Shown piece by piece: positions 15,884 through 23,811 of a DNA stretch of 41,215 nucleotides. The notes under the pieces are model-generated. The model was given only the letters and a program-made list of their open reading frames with translations. It ran no database searches and was not told the origin of the DNA. The stretch is taken from the IMG/VR virus record IMGVR_UViG_3300007960_000052, positions 1 through 41,215 of that record; one strand, given 5' to 3'. The position numbers and the translations under genes are program-made. Each line of letters begins with the position of its first letter. Within the stretch, counting starts at the first letter, position 1. This DNA comes from a virus.

Positions 15884-16484
15884 CGACATACGTAGTAAAG
15901 CAGACCGACTGCAAGGAAGGTACGACCAAATCTCACAGGACATCACCAACCTAAAAGAAGAACGTGTTGTTAAGGAAGAATCCTTACGATTACATGAGGA
16001 GGCTAAAACAGTTGTGCAGCAGGTTGCTATAAAGACCCAAGAGCAACTCCAATACCATATAAGTGACATCACCAGTTTGGCACTGGAGGCCGTGTTTCCT
16101 GAACCCTACAAATTGGAACTAAAGTTTGAAACCCGTCGTAATAAGACTGAGTGTGATATATTGTTTACCCGTGACGGACTAGAGATAGATCCATTAGAAG
16201 CTAGCGGTGGTGGTGTGGTAGATGTGGCTGCCTTTGCCTTACGAATAGCTAGTTGGTCACTATCCCAAAATAAAACACGCCCGACCATTATACTAGACGA
16301 GCCGTTGAAGTGGGTCAGTGAAGGTTTAAAGGAAAGTGCGGCAAGTATGTTAAAACAAGTGAGTGCGAAACTGGGTATACAGTTCATCGTCGTCACGCAT
16401 GAACCAAAGTTAACCCAGTATGCAGACAAGATATTTGAGGTGAAGAAAAAAAGGAAAGTCAGCTCAACACGTGAACTGACTTAA
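15870..16484 (+). CDS. Rad50/SbcC (gp46-like) C-terminal half with signature and Walker B motifs
   Basis: This 204-residue protein begins with about 70 residues of coiled coil, followed by the C-terminal ATPase lobe. LEASGGGVVDVAAFALRIA is the ABC signature helix region, PTIILDEPLKWVS is Walker B with the catalytic Glu, and FIVVTHEP is the H-loop. Walker A is absent because it lies in the 13450-14505 protein, so the two halves must assemble to hydrolyse ATP. The start is ATG 15870 or 15873, inside the end of the preceding coil gene. It is the last gene of the plus-strand block. Its stop codon overlaps the right arm of the hairpin at 16456-16482. Confidence 0.85.
   Translation: MMKISDIRSKADRLQGRYDQISQDITNLKEERVVKEESLRLHEEAKTVVQQVAIKTQEQLQYHISDITSLALEAVFPEPYKLELKFETRRNKTECDILFTRDGLEIDPLEASGGGVVDVAAFALRIASWSLSQNKTRPTIILDEPLKWVSEGLKESAASMLKQVSAKLGIQFIVVTHEPKLTQYADKIFEVKKKRKVSSTRELT
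16456..16482 (-). terminator. Rho-independent terminator at the convergence point
   Basis: A near-perfect inverted repeat, AAGTCAG-c-TCA / TGA-a-CTGACTT, with a 5-base loop (7 + 3 paired bases, one mismatch). Read on the minus strand it is followed by TCCTTTTTTTC (revcomp of 16445-16455), giving a good intrinsic terminator for the late transcript. On the plus strand no U-tract follows, although the hairpin could still slow readthrough. The left half is coding for the Rad50 C-half. Confidence 0.65.
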
Positions 16485-16548
16485 TCCAAAACGATAACAT
16501 GAGTATAAGGTAGGCGATAACAAATATACATTAATCACTTTTCTGAGT

Positions 16549-17022
16549 TTACAAAGTGCTCACATCAAAACATGGACACTCTTTACGCCAATCAATTTTA
16601 TCAATAATCCCATCCCCATTTATATCAGGTGAAAGGTCGCGGTGACCATACAAAGGAACATCGCCTCCAGGAATCATAGCCTGCAACTTTTTAATCTCTT
16701 CTGCCATCGCCTTTTTCTGTTCAGGGGTTCTGGTATCCTTAGCCTTCCCGTGTTTGTCTAAGCCACCCACGTAGCAGATGGCTATCGTACCTATATTGAA
16801 GTTCTCTCCACCAAACTTTTTGAAGTTAGCATGGGCTCCTTGTCTTTCCAAAGAACGACCATCCTCAACCGTGCCATCGAGCTTGATTACTTTATGGTAA
16901 CCAATATCGCTGAAACCCCGTTCTAAATGCCAACGCCTGATTGTAGATGCGTCTATGTCTTTCCCTTCATGGGTTGCAGAACAATGCACTACAATGCCCA
17001 CATCAATTTTTCTTTTAATCAT
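16549..17022 (-). CDS. Endolysin: N-acetylmuramoyl-L-alanine amidase (amidase_2/PGRP type)
   Basis: This 157-residue protein cleaves the amide link between MurNAc and the stem peptide at lysis. The zinc ligands fit T7 lysozyme-like amidases: His13 in IVVHCSAT, His127 in GHRDLSPD and Cys149/Cys151 in KECPCFDV. IGYHKVI and GAHA are further family marks. DINGDGIID at 133-141 resembles a calcium-binding EF loop inserted before the last ligand. The start at 17022 is the ATG before the catalytic domain and overlaps the holin-like stop by 4 bases; a longer frame upstream is only the holin in another frame. There is no signal peptide, so release would depend on a holin. Confidence 0.92.
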   Translation of the reverse strand: MIKRKIDVGIVVHCSATHEGKDIDASTIRRWHLERGFSDIGYHKVIKLDGTVEDGRSLERQGAHANFKKFGGENFNIGTIAICYVGGLDKHGKAKDTRTPEQKKAMAEEIKKLQAMIPGGDVPLYGHRDLSPDINGDGIIDKIDWRKECPCFDVSTL

Positions 17023-17225
17023 TTGGATTGGTTGTTCTGTTTCTGTTTCCGTTTTACTTCCCTGTGACCTACTGCTATCATCCCCCACACGCCCAGCAGC
17101 GCCAATAGGTAATTTCCTGTCACCTCGTTGATGGCTCCTGTATTTAAAAGGTAACCAACGGTCAAGGAAGCTGTCAAGCCAATCTGTGTTTTTCGTCCAT
17201 TTAACCATGCTAATGCTTTTTTCAT
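17019..17225 (-). CDS. Holin-like small membrane protein
   Basis: This 68-residue protein has two hydrophobic segments (about residues 15-33 and 38-54) separated by a short polar turn, a basic N-terminus and a very basic tail (KRKQKQNNQSK). Size, topology and 4-base overlap with the endolysin gene fit a class II-type holin that permeabilises the inner membrane. No catalytic motif is present. It also overlaps the amidohydrolase stop by 4 bases, so all three are translationally coupled. Confidence 0.65.
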   Translation of the reverse strand: MKKALAWLNGRKTQIGLTASLTVGYLLNTGAINEVTGNYLLALLGVWGMIAVGHREVKRKQKQNNQSK

Positions 17226-18298
17226 ATGTTTAAGAATTTGTGAGTGTTTTCCCTTGCTATCTTATCAAATATCTGTACACCAATTTTCCTACGCAAACCA
17301 ATTGACCATTCTGCTTCCGTTGTTTCTGATAGGTTCATATACCAATCCGAGCCAAATAAAATGCGGTCATGCAAGAACTCAAATTTAGGCTCAGTCATTA
17401 AGGTAAACAAAACATCAGCCGCAAAATCTTTGTTAGCTGTAAAGCTGATGTCCATGTACACATTCTTATGGACAGCCATTATATTGATGATTTTATTTAA
17501 CAGGTTGTTTTCATTACTCGGTTGCTTCAACCATTGTTCCCATTCCTTACTGCCACCAGCATGCGCCAAGCATATTTTAAGCCCCGGAAACTTAGCAGCT
17601 ACCTTCGCCCAGTTGTCTGGATTCGTAAATTTATCACAATTGCCTTTCCTACCCAATTTCTTCTCATACTCATCAAACGGCAATAACAACCAATCCAATT
17701 CTGATTTACTGCCTTTGTAGTGTACGGGGTTTCCATAGGTGCAATGTGAGATGATTGGTATGTTTCTTTCTTGACACTTCTCGTAAATGTATTCGTAACG
17801 TGCGTCCTGCGGCCATGTTCCTAGCGGTGGGTACATTTTAACACCCGTCCAACCACGTTTCAAAACAAAGTCATCAAAGAAGTTATCGCAATTCTCATCC
17901 CTGCAATCCGCCATATAAAACGGTAGTACCTTTTCGGGAAAAATTTTCCGTAAGCTATCTAATGCCAAAAGACTTTGTAAGTAGGTACGACGACATCTAC
18001 CCGCACCCATATGATGCATATTCATCATTAAGGCTACGAACTTGGTCGTGCTAGGGTAGTAAGCACGAACATCGTTAAACAATTCCATCTCGCTACCAAT
18101 ACGACTTGCTTTAACGAACGTCAACAGTTTATCCAACGCATCTTTGTTAGAAAATGGGTTGAGGTTATGCAGCACCCCACTAAGTAGCTTGAAACCAATC
18201 TTTGTATTTGCTATCTTTGCTAGTACTTTGTTAGGAAACCCAACTGGAATATCTAAGTGTGATAGCAGGTGCGTGTGTGCGTTTATGATTGGCTTCAT
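17222..18298 (-). CDS. Amidohydrolase-2 family metal-dependent hydrolase
   Basis: This 358-residue TIM-barrel hydrolase has an apparently complete active site: HTH with His8 and His10, Lys154 in TGVKMYP (possible metal-bridging Lys), His185 in IISHCTYG, His246 in LAHAGGS, and Asp318 in ILFGSDW. This order matches the amidohydrolase (PF04909-like) superfamily, which hydrolyses or decarboxylates small molecules. The substrate cannot be read from sequence. There is no signal peptide, so it should act in the cytoplasm. It is coupled to the holin by a 4-base overlap and starts directly at the end of the coiled-coil gene. Such enzymes are unusual among phage lysis genes. Base composition looks like that of its neighbours, so recent transfer is not evident. 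Confidence 0.85.
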   Translation of the reverse strand: MKPIINAHTHLLSHLDIPVGFPNKVLAKIANTKIGFKLLSGVLHNLNPFSNKDALDKLLTFVKASRIGSEMELFNDVRAYYPSTTKFVALMMNMHHMGAGRCRRTYLQSLLALDSLRKIFPEKVLPFYMADCRDENCDNFFDDFVLKRGWTGVKMYPPLGTWPQDARYEYIYEKCQERNIPIISHCTYGNPVHYKGSKSELDWLLLPFDEYEKKLGRKGNCDKFTNPDNWAKVAAKFPGLKICLAHAGGSKEWEQWLKQPSNENNLLNKIINIMAVHKNVYMDISFTANKDFAADVLFTLMTEPKFEFLHDRILFGSDWYMNLSETTEAEWSIGLRRKIGVQIFDKIARENTHKFLNI

Positions 18299-18688
18299 CT
18301 ATTGATCTTTAATTATTATCTTATCAATCTTTTTCTCTATACGTTCTGCAAACGCCCTAAACTCTTTATGTATAGCCTGAGCATATAAGTCAGATGCTTT
18401 CTTTTCTAGTTTGGTTTCCAGTGCTTTGATATTGTCCGTATGTTCTTTGTCTTTCTCATCAGAACGTTGCTGCACCAAATGAATGTCTTTTTCACATTGA
18501 GTTTTACAATCAAGGAGTTCTTTTTCATGGGTTTCTTTGACTTCTTTTAGCTCTTTGTCTAAACGCTTACCCAAGGCTTCAATTTCTTCTTTCCTTTTGG
18601 TGTTGTTGTTGCGGGTGTTCCAGTAAAAGCCCGCTACCGTAATAAGTGCAACAACACTTGGTAAACTCAATTGCATTAATTCATCCAT
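18299..18688 (-). CDS. Membrane-anchored coiled-coil protein, possible lysis accessory
   Basis: This 129-residue protein has one transmembrane segment near residues 8-25 (LPSVVALITVAGFYW), followed by a basic patch and about 90 residues of Lys/Glu-rich coiled coil. A single N-terminal membrane helix plus a long coil recalls i-spanins, and it is encoded in the lysis region. However, the acidic N-terminus and basic residues after the helix predict a cytoplasmic C-terminus by the positive-inside rule, opposite to a spanin. No partner lipoprotein was seen. Its 3' end touches the amidohydrolase start, and its start overlaps the previous stop by one base. Confidence 0.55.
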   Translation of the reverse strand: MDELMQLSLPSVVALITVAGFYWNTRNNNTKRKEEIEALGKRLDKELKEVKETHEKELLDCKTQCEKDIHLVQQRSDEKDKEHTDNIKALETKLEKKASDLYAQAIHKEFRAFAERIEKKIDKIIIKDQ

Positions 18689-19932
18689 TATACTAATCCT
18701 TTAAATTTATCAACAATATATTCACGCATTGTTTTGGTTGCCCAACTTGCGTCTAGTCCTAAATACCCTTGAGCTGTTGCACCTACTACTGTATCAAACC
18801 AAGTAAATGTTGAATCATTTGTAATATCATCGTAAATGCTTCCTTTACCCGATTTCAAATAAGTATTAACAGCAGCATTATGTGATTCAAATACATCAGT
18901 CAATTTAACTTCTGCATCATCCACATCAGGGGAAGTCCCGTTCATTAACATAATAGCTGCACAATTTGATTGCAATTGGTGGAGGATGTTATCTCTGCGC
19001 CTCTGTCCCTCATCATTCTGCTTTTTGCGTGTATCGTATTTCTTTGTGGTGACTTTCTTATTCTTATGGTCATTCCCTTTTGTGTCTTTCCATGTGCGGG
19101 TTTTTTCTCGCTCTGTGATTGTTCTTGCCGCTGGTATAGGTTCACTTTCATCAGCTGTCCAATTGTGCTCAACCTTTAACACTAAAGTCCCCTTGTCGTT
19201 TTCATCCACATAGTTATGATAATATTCTACCAAACCAATTAAACCATCAACGCCAATCTGTTCTACTTTATGCAACCTACACCCACTTTTCAAATCAGTA
19301 ATATAATTAATCACCGTGTGATCCATTGAGCTGTATTGCGCCAGTTCTACAATAACCGCTTCAGCGGTACAACAAACATCTCCATCTGCTACCTCTGCTG
19401 CATAAGTACCTAGTCTTTCTATTTGTGTAGCTCTGCTAATTCTATCAATATGCGTTTTAGCATGTTCCAATTGTTTAGCTTCATCAGGGTAAATGGTATC
19501 ACGTTCTGCCTTGGTTATTACGAATAACTCTGATGCCGTTTTTTGAGAAGCTTCACTCAAGTTCTCTAAGCCCTCAGCAGCAACATAAGTTTCTGCCCAG
19601 TCTCTTAATGCTAAATAGGTTAATTCACCAGCGTTACATAAATGGTACATCAAGTGTACATCCGTAACATCAGTATCACCCTCGGCTTGGAAATCGTGTT
19701 CATCATCAACCACCTTCACAATATCTTGTGTATTAAACCGTAACACCCATCTGCCACCTTCCAAATCTCCTTTATCATCAGGTTTAATGCCCCCATGCTG
19801 TTCAAATGGCATATAGTAATAAATATCACCTAAACAAAACCTTCTCGATTGTGCTGTAAGGTTTGTAGAGTCTAAAGATTTCAAGGCTGTTATATCAGCC
19901 GAATATACGTTTGTTTTAACTGCTATTTTCAT
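18688..19932 (-). CDS. Putative tail fibre/appendage protein with a fibre-like N-terminus
   Basis: In this 414-residue protein the first 75 residues (SADITALKSLDSTNLTAQ to GRWVLRF) resemble the short N-terminal domain found on phage fibre and appendage proteins. The rest has no recognised family: a helical middle region with Cys-Cys near residue 185, a Lys/Arg/Asn-rich segment around 280-320, and a helical C-terminus. It has no signal peptide, unlike the four genes upstream in the operon. It lies between the exported-protein genes and the lysis genes and overlaps the former by 4 bases (ATGA). Confidence 0.5.
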   Translation of the reverse strand: MKIAVKTNVYSADITALKSLDSTNLTAQSRRFCLGDIYYYMPFEQHGGIKPDDKGDLEGGRWVLRFNTQDIVKVVDDEHDFQAEGDTDVTDVHLMYHLCNAGELTYLALRDWAETYVAAEGLENLSEASQKTASELFVITKAERDTIYPDEAKQLEHAKTHIDRISRATQIERLGTYAAEVADGDVCCTAEAVIVELAQYSSMDHTVINYITDLKSGCRLHKVEQIGVDGLIGLVEYYHNYVDENDKGTLVLKVEHNWTADESEPIPAARTITEREKTRTWKDTKGNDHKNKKVTTKKYDTRKKQNDEGQRRRDNILHQLQSNCAAIMLMNGTSPDVDDAEVKLTDVFESHNAAVNTYLKSGKGSIYDDITNDSTFTWFDTVVGATAQGYLGLDASWATKTMREYIVDKFKGLV

Positions 19933-20876
19933 CTTGTATAGTGTTGGAGTGAAATCCTACTCATGGAGGTCACTGTTGTTGTTATTCCTTTATTTGCATT
20001 GAATGTGATGTTGTACCCGTACCCAGTGCCCAATGGAGGAGGTAAACTAGCTCCATCGGCAAACGTTATCAGCAAGGCTTGTTGATTTGTTCCGCTTGTA
20101 GTTCCTTCCGGCAGTACGACTGTATTGGTGGTTACGAAACCACTTAACGGGTTCTTAAGAGAAACGTCTACCCCTACTACATCATTATTATTCTTGCCTG
20201 TATAATCAAATATCACACGCCATATATGGGCCTGTCCAGCTATTAAGTTTTCCCATACTGTTTTATGTACACTATCCCAAATTAGTGTGTCATTAGGAAA
20301 TAATATATTTTGAGGCCATTCATTTGTGGGACTTGAGGATAAGTCAAGGGCTGCCGTCCCATAATCAACTATAGAATCCACTCCGGGCGTTAATGTAAAA
20401 GAAGGATCAACGCCACCGGAACCGTTTACTTTAACCTTGCCGTCTACCCTATTGGATAGGAATATAGTGGTATCAAGTTTGCGTTTAAGGCTATCGCTGA
20501 TTACTATTTTTATACTATCCTTTGTGTAGTAATTTTCAGCTAAATTGGTTGAGTCGTTTACAAACCTACTGTCTAATAAAGCTAAGAATGAACTGTCACT
20601 AATAATACGATTATCAAAATATGTAATGACTTCATTCAGCCTATTGGAGTCTGCTATGATCCTGCTACTATTCAAATCAATCAATGCTTGCCAATAAGAA
20701 GCAGGTTGTCCACCAAGACTGTCAGCATTACCCACTGACCCGCCTCCACTACCGCTTACACGGGAACTATCTGCATACTCTGCCTCTGGTACGGGTGGGT
20801 CGAGGTTTATCAATGTTTGTCCAACCGCAAAATGTACGGCCAACAAAACGCCTAATATTAATAGAAACTTTTTCAT
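19929..20876 (-). CDS. Secreted fibre-like protein with Sec signal peptide (1 of 4)
   Basis: This 315-residue protein begins with a Sec signal peptide (Lys-Lys, then a hydrophobic core LLILGVLLAVHFA, then VGQ), with likely cleavage before Gln at about residue 20. The mature part starts with a Gly/Ser-rich linker and a fibre-type NADSLGGQPASYW segment, then repeated DSxxL/ISDS segments, and ends in a beta-rich domain. The resemblance to fibre repeats suggests a surface or adhesin role; the signal peptide implies passage across the inner membrane before or instead of virion assembly. It follows the 135-residue signal-peptide gene by one base. No enzymatic motif was seen. Confidence 0.6.
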   Translation of the reverse strand: MKKFLLILGVLLAVHFAVGQTLINLDPPVPEAEYADSSRVSGSGGGSVGNADSLGGQPASYWQALIDLNSSRIIADSNRLNEVITYFDNRIISDSSFLALLDSRFVNDSTNLAENYYTKDSIKIVISDSLKRKLDTTIFLSNRVDGKVKVNGSGGVDPSFTLTPGVDSIVDYGTAALDLSSSPTNEWPQNILFPNDTLIWDSVHKTVWENLIAGQAHIWRVIFDYTGKNNNDVVGVDVSLKNPLSGFVTTNTVVLPEGTTSGTNQQALLITFADGASLPPPLGTGYGYNITFNANKGITTTVTSMSRISLQHYTR

Positions 20877-20877
20877 G

Positions 20878-21285
20878 TTAGTATTGTTTAATATTCAATA
20901 TTACTTTGATTGTTCCTCCCGTCATACTATTCTTGGAAAATATGATTGGAATGTACTTAAAAGGAAGCCCATCTTTTGGCAACCCGATTGAAACATTTGC
21001 TGTATCAATAGTATACGGCAATTGTGTGCTTGGTATCTCCACATACAACTCCTGCAAATCATTTGTCTCGTAAACATTGAAAGAACCATCGGGGGTTCCC
21101 ACTACATCTTTATAAATAACCTGCAAACCCATCAACGCGTCGACCTTGTATTTGCTTTCAATGTAGAACGTGTCTACAGCAGACATGGTTGATATGTCTA
21201 TTTCTGTTGAACCCCTTTTTATCTCTGTTTGGCTATACGCTGTCAGGGTAAGCAGCAGTAATACGCCCATAAATAGTCTTTTCAT
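20878..21285 (-). CDS. Small secreted protein with Sec signal peptide (2 of 4)
   Basis: This 135-residue protein starts at ATG 21285, which is preceded by an AGGAG five bases upstream. That start puts a clear signal peptide (MKRLFMGVLLLLTLTAYSQ) at the N-terminus, with cleavage before Gln or Thr expected. The mature part of about 115 residues is beta-rich with no recognised motif. It lies between two other signal-peptide genes: 13 bases after the 21299-21700 gene and one base before 19929-20876. Function unknown; exported location is inferred. Confidence 0.6.
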   Translation of the reverse strand: MKRLFMGVLLLLTLTAYSQTEIKRGSTEIDISTMSAVDTFYIESKYKVDALMGLQVIYKDVVGTPDGSFNVYETNDLQELYVEIPSTQLPYTIDTANVSIGLPKDGLPFKYIPIIFSKNSMTGGTIKVILNIKQY

Positions 21286-21298
21286 GGCTTCTCCTGTG

Positions 21299-21700
21299 TT
21301 ATTTGTTATACGGTATAATAGTATCCCAGCCGGAGTAAGTTTGCAGGCTGTCGATGAAAGTTTCATATACTGGGTAAATCAATGAATCTAAGTACCCTTG
21401 CTCAAAACATAACCGCAAATTATTGACAATAGTATTTGTTCCATCTTTATAGGGTAGTACATCCCCATTTCCATTCCTTGCGGCTGTTGGGTTTATCTTA
21501 CTCATCATTTCTACTGTTACACAACTATCGTTTCCAAAACCAGTAATTGCTCTAAATTGGAAAAATAGGCTATCTGTTGATACGCCTACGTTGGTTGATA
21601 CTTCGTCAAGTACTACATTCCCTTTCTGAGCAAATGTAGGTTTGTTAATCACGATTATGTTTAACGTGATTGCTAAAATTAAAACCATTGTCTTTTTCAT
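21299..21700 (-). CDS. Small secreted protein with Sec signal peptide (3 of 4)
   Basis: This 133-residue protein has an N-terminal signal peptide (MKKTMVLILAITLNIIVI then NKPTFAQ), with a typical Bacteroidota-style cleavage at Ala-Gln. The mature 108 residues contain two Cys (DSCVTV, LRLCFEQ) that could form a disulfide in the periplasm. Its last 20 residues are aromatic-rich. A 46-base A/T-rich gap precedes it, with TATATTTA at 21717-21724 (minus strand), a 7-of-8 match to the Bacteroidota -7 element. Function unknown. Confidence 0.6.
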   Translation of the reverse strand: MKKTMVLILAITLNIIVINKPTFAQKGNVVLDEVSTNVGVSTDSLFFQFRAITGFGNDSCVTVEMMSKINPTAARNGNGDVLPYKDGTNTIVNNLRLCFEQGYLDSLIYPVYETFIDSLQTYSGWDTIIPYNK

Positions 21701-21746
21701 ATTGTCAAATTTTTAGTAAATATACGAATTTTAAATTTTTCTATTA

Positions 21747-23711
21747 TTACAGGGCTTTTGTTCCAGTTAATATAAACCAATTTGTTCCGTCTGAAATTAT
21801 TTGATAAAAGTTTGTTCCGCCTCCGTTATCGTCGATGTATGAAGTATACCCTGCGCCTACCGTTGCGGGTGTTCCATAAATAGCGTCTAGCTCTGCATCT
21901 GTTGGCGGGTTGCTTACATCGTCTGTGTATACCTTTTGTTTAATATCCCCGCTATGTTCCATCGTACCACCGTTTTTTATAGATGTACTGTGCGAACCGT
22001 CAGAATTTTCAACATAGAACCCCGTTGTTGCGTCTGTGTTGCCGGAGCCTTTGGCGTTGAGGGTTGCTGTAAGCGTTCTTGTATTAACACCCAATTGTTT
22101 TGTTAGAAAATCACCATGAACAAGGTTGTGTTCATTATTACCGCTGCCTGTATATGCGGAAACGTACAGTTTATAGTTTTCCCCAGGAACCCCATACTGA
22201 GAACCTGCGGCCATACCCAAATAGAGGTTATAATTACCCGTTGTTTGCGTAAATGCTGTAAATCTACCAAGTGCTGTATTACCAATTCCTGATGTAATAT
22301 AGCGACCTGCAATTGTTCCCACTAATACGTTACTACTACCTGTCTGAAGTCTTTCCCCTGTAAATTGCCCTATACCTATGTTATCCGTACCCGTAGACCC
22401 TGTTGCCGTTCCGTACAATGCGCGATAGCCTATGCCTATTCCGTAATCACCCCTATTATTAACTGCTGCCTCATAGCCTAATGCAACAATATTATTACCA
22501 GTTAGCACATTACTTCCTGCATTTGCACCAATAAGTGTATTTGATCCGCCTGTGGTGACGCCAGACCCACCAAAAGACCCAACAAAAGTATTTCCACCTC
22601 CCGTCGAATTAATGCCACCATTATACCCTATATAAGTATTATCCAATTGAGTTGTTTGATTATTTCCGGCATACCTTCCAATCAAAACAGATCGAACATC
22701 AGATGTAAGATTTTGCCCTGCCGCTATTCCAAATGTCAACGTCCCTTGCCCCTTATTAGTACTTATGTAGTTGCTCAACATTCCGCCATCCGAAAACAAT
22801 TGAAATTTATTTGCTGTTCCGGCACCATTTTTCAATGCAAAGCCTGTTGTTGAATCGGTGTTTACGGTTAAGGTAGATTTCATGTTTACATTTACGCCAT
22901 CATAAGTGAAGTTATCACTACCCTCTATCTGTCCCGTGCCGTCTAATACAGCCACCTGATTAACGCTACCTGTTTGGCTTATGAAGTTGTCGTTCATGTA
23001 CTCTCTATTCGCCTGTAAACTATCCTCCGTTTCTGTCCTTACACTATCAACCGACTGGCTTACGTATGTTTCTGAAACGCCGCCACTAAAATTAGCCAAC
23101 AAGCTGTCAACATACCAACGCGAAGCATCCCAAGTGCCTGTATCTTGTATATCTTGCTTCAAACCCAAAAGTGCTTGCATAAATAATTTTGTGTAATACT
23201 CATTGCTGTCACTCAACCATACAGGGTCTGTTTCCGTATAGCTGGTCAAGAACCCCTGCAAGTTTACCCATGCTTGGGTGGCCATTATACTATTCGTGTC
23301 TTGCCAACTCATGAACCTCGCCGTGTCTAATTTAACAATCATCCAATACGTTCCCAACCAATCCGTTGTATCACTACTGTAAACATCTCCACCGCTTGTC
23401 GCAGTTGTGTCAATGTAAATAGTATCATTCAATAATTTCCACCCGCTTTCCATCGTACACCCATCGCAGTAATTGACAAACGTGCTATCGCGATTAACAA
23501 TCTTCCAATCACTATTGGATAATTTCTGTGAGGAGGCTGCTTTATTGAGCATTTGGTATATTGTACCTGTCTGCTCATCTTGTACCAATTTACCTGCCTT
23601 CAGCGTTCTGCCAAAAGCAGTTGTACTATCCTCTACTTGAAATACTGTCCCGTTCTGAGCCATTGCGCCCAGTGCAACGACCATCAATAAAAATGTAAGT
23701 AATTTTTTCAT
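21747..23711 (-). CDS. Large secreted tail-fibre-like adhesin with beta-roll repeats and Sec signal peptide (4 of 4)
   Basis: This 654-residue protein starts at ATG 23711; an earlier in-frame Met would add 11 residues that cover the end of the previous gene. The signal peptide is MKKLLTFLLMVVALGAMAQ. Residues 20-300 contain stalk-like segments with DSxx repeats and predicted coiled coil. Residues about 340-520 contain about ten degenerate repeats of the type N-[Thr/Val]-x-[Ile/Leu]-G-x-x-[Ala/Gly]-G (IGRYAG, IGYNGG, VGSFGG, IGANAG, VGTIAG and others), as in YadA-head-like or bacteroidal fibre beta-rolls. The C-terminus has TPATVGAGYTSYIDDN and a small beta domain. It probably binds cell surfaces. 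A tail fibre with an export signal is unusual. Confidence 0.7.
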   Translation of the reverse strand: MKKLLTFLLMVVALGAMAQNGTVFQVEDSTTAFGRTLKAGKLVQDEQTGTIYQMLNKAASSQKLSNSDWKIVNRDSTFVNYCDGCTMESGWKLLNDTIYIDTTATSGGDVYSSDTTDWLGTYWMIVKLDTARFMSWQDTNSIMATQAWVNLQGFLTSYTETDPVWLSDSNEYYTKLFMQALLGLKQDIQDTGTWDASRWYVDSLLANFSGGVSETYVSQSVDSVRTETEDSLQANREYMNDNFISQTGSVNQVAVLDGTGQIEGSDNFTYDGVNVNMKSTLTVNTDSTTGFALKNGAGTANKFQLFSDGGMLSNYISTNKGQGTLTFGIAAGQNLTSDVRSVLIGRYAGNNQTTQLDNTYIGYNGGINSTGGGNTFVGSFGGSGVTTGGSNTLIGANAGSNVLTGNNIVALGYEAAVNNRGDYGIGIGYRALYGTATGSTGTDNIGIGQFTGERLQTGSSNVLVGTIAGRYITSGIGNTALGRFTAFTQTTGNYNLYLGMAAGSQYGVPGENYKLYVSAYTGSGNNEHNLVHGDFLTKQLGVNTRTLTATLNAKGSGNTDATTGFYVENSDGSHSTSIKNGGTMEHSGDIKQKVYTDDVSNPPTDAELDAIYGTPATVGAGYTSYIDDNGGGTNFYQIISDGTNWFILTGTKAL

Positions 23712-23715
23712 AATC

Positions 23716-23811
23716 TTATTGTATAAATTGTAATTGTTCACCATCTTCTCTTGGCGTCACCTCTACCGTATCATCGGTGACGCCTGTTATAATTGATTTA
23801 GGCTGTAACAC
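23716..23811 (-). pseudogene. +1-frame continuation of the 23798-24304 gene (frameshifted C-terminus)
   Basis: In the +1 frame relative to the upstream gene, 31 codons from GTG 23811 encode LQPKSIITGVTDDTVEVTP followed by REDGEQLQFIQ and a stop at 23716-23718. This stops 4 bases before the ATG of the next gene (23711), as the neighbours do. The text reads as a typical folded C-terminus of a tail protein. Both frames meet at a G4 run (23811-23814, plus-strand C4). Either one indel has broken the gene, or a +1 shift joins the frames. An independent GTG-started 31-residue peptide is less likely. Confidence 0.5.

Noticed and set aside
16485-16548. Possible small gene in the 64-base convergent gap
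   Set aside because: The only ATG (16500) runs into a stop after four codons; there is no space for another gene.
18299-18688. Firm i-spanin call for the coiled-coil membrane protein
   Set aside because: The charge pattern predicts the coil in the cytoplasm and there is no partner lipoprotein, so only a general call was kept.
23753-23784. Inverted repeat GGCGTCACC / GGTGACGCC with a 14-base loop
   Set aside because: It lies in the +1-frame coding continuation (GVT...VTP), has no T tract after it on the minus strand, and is likely codon-driven; not called a terminator.
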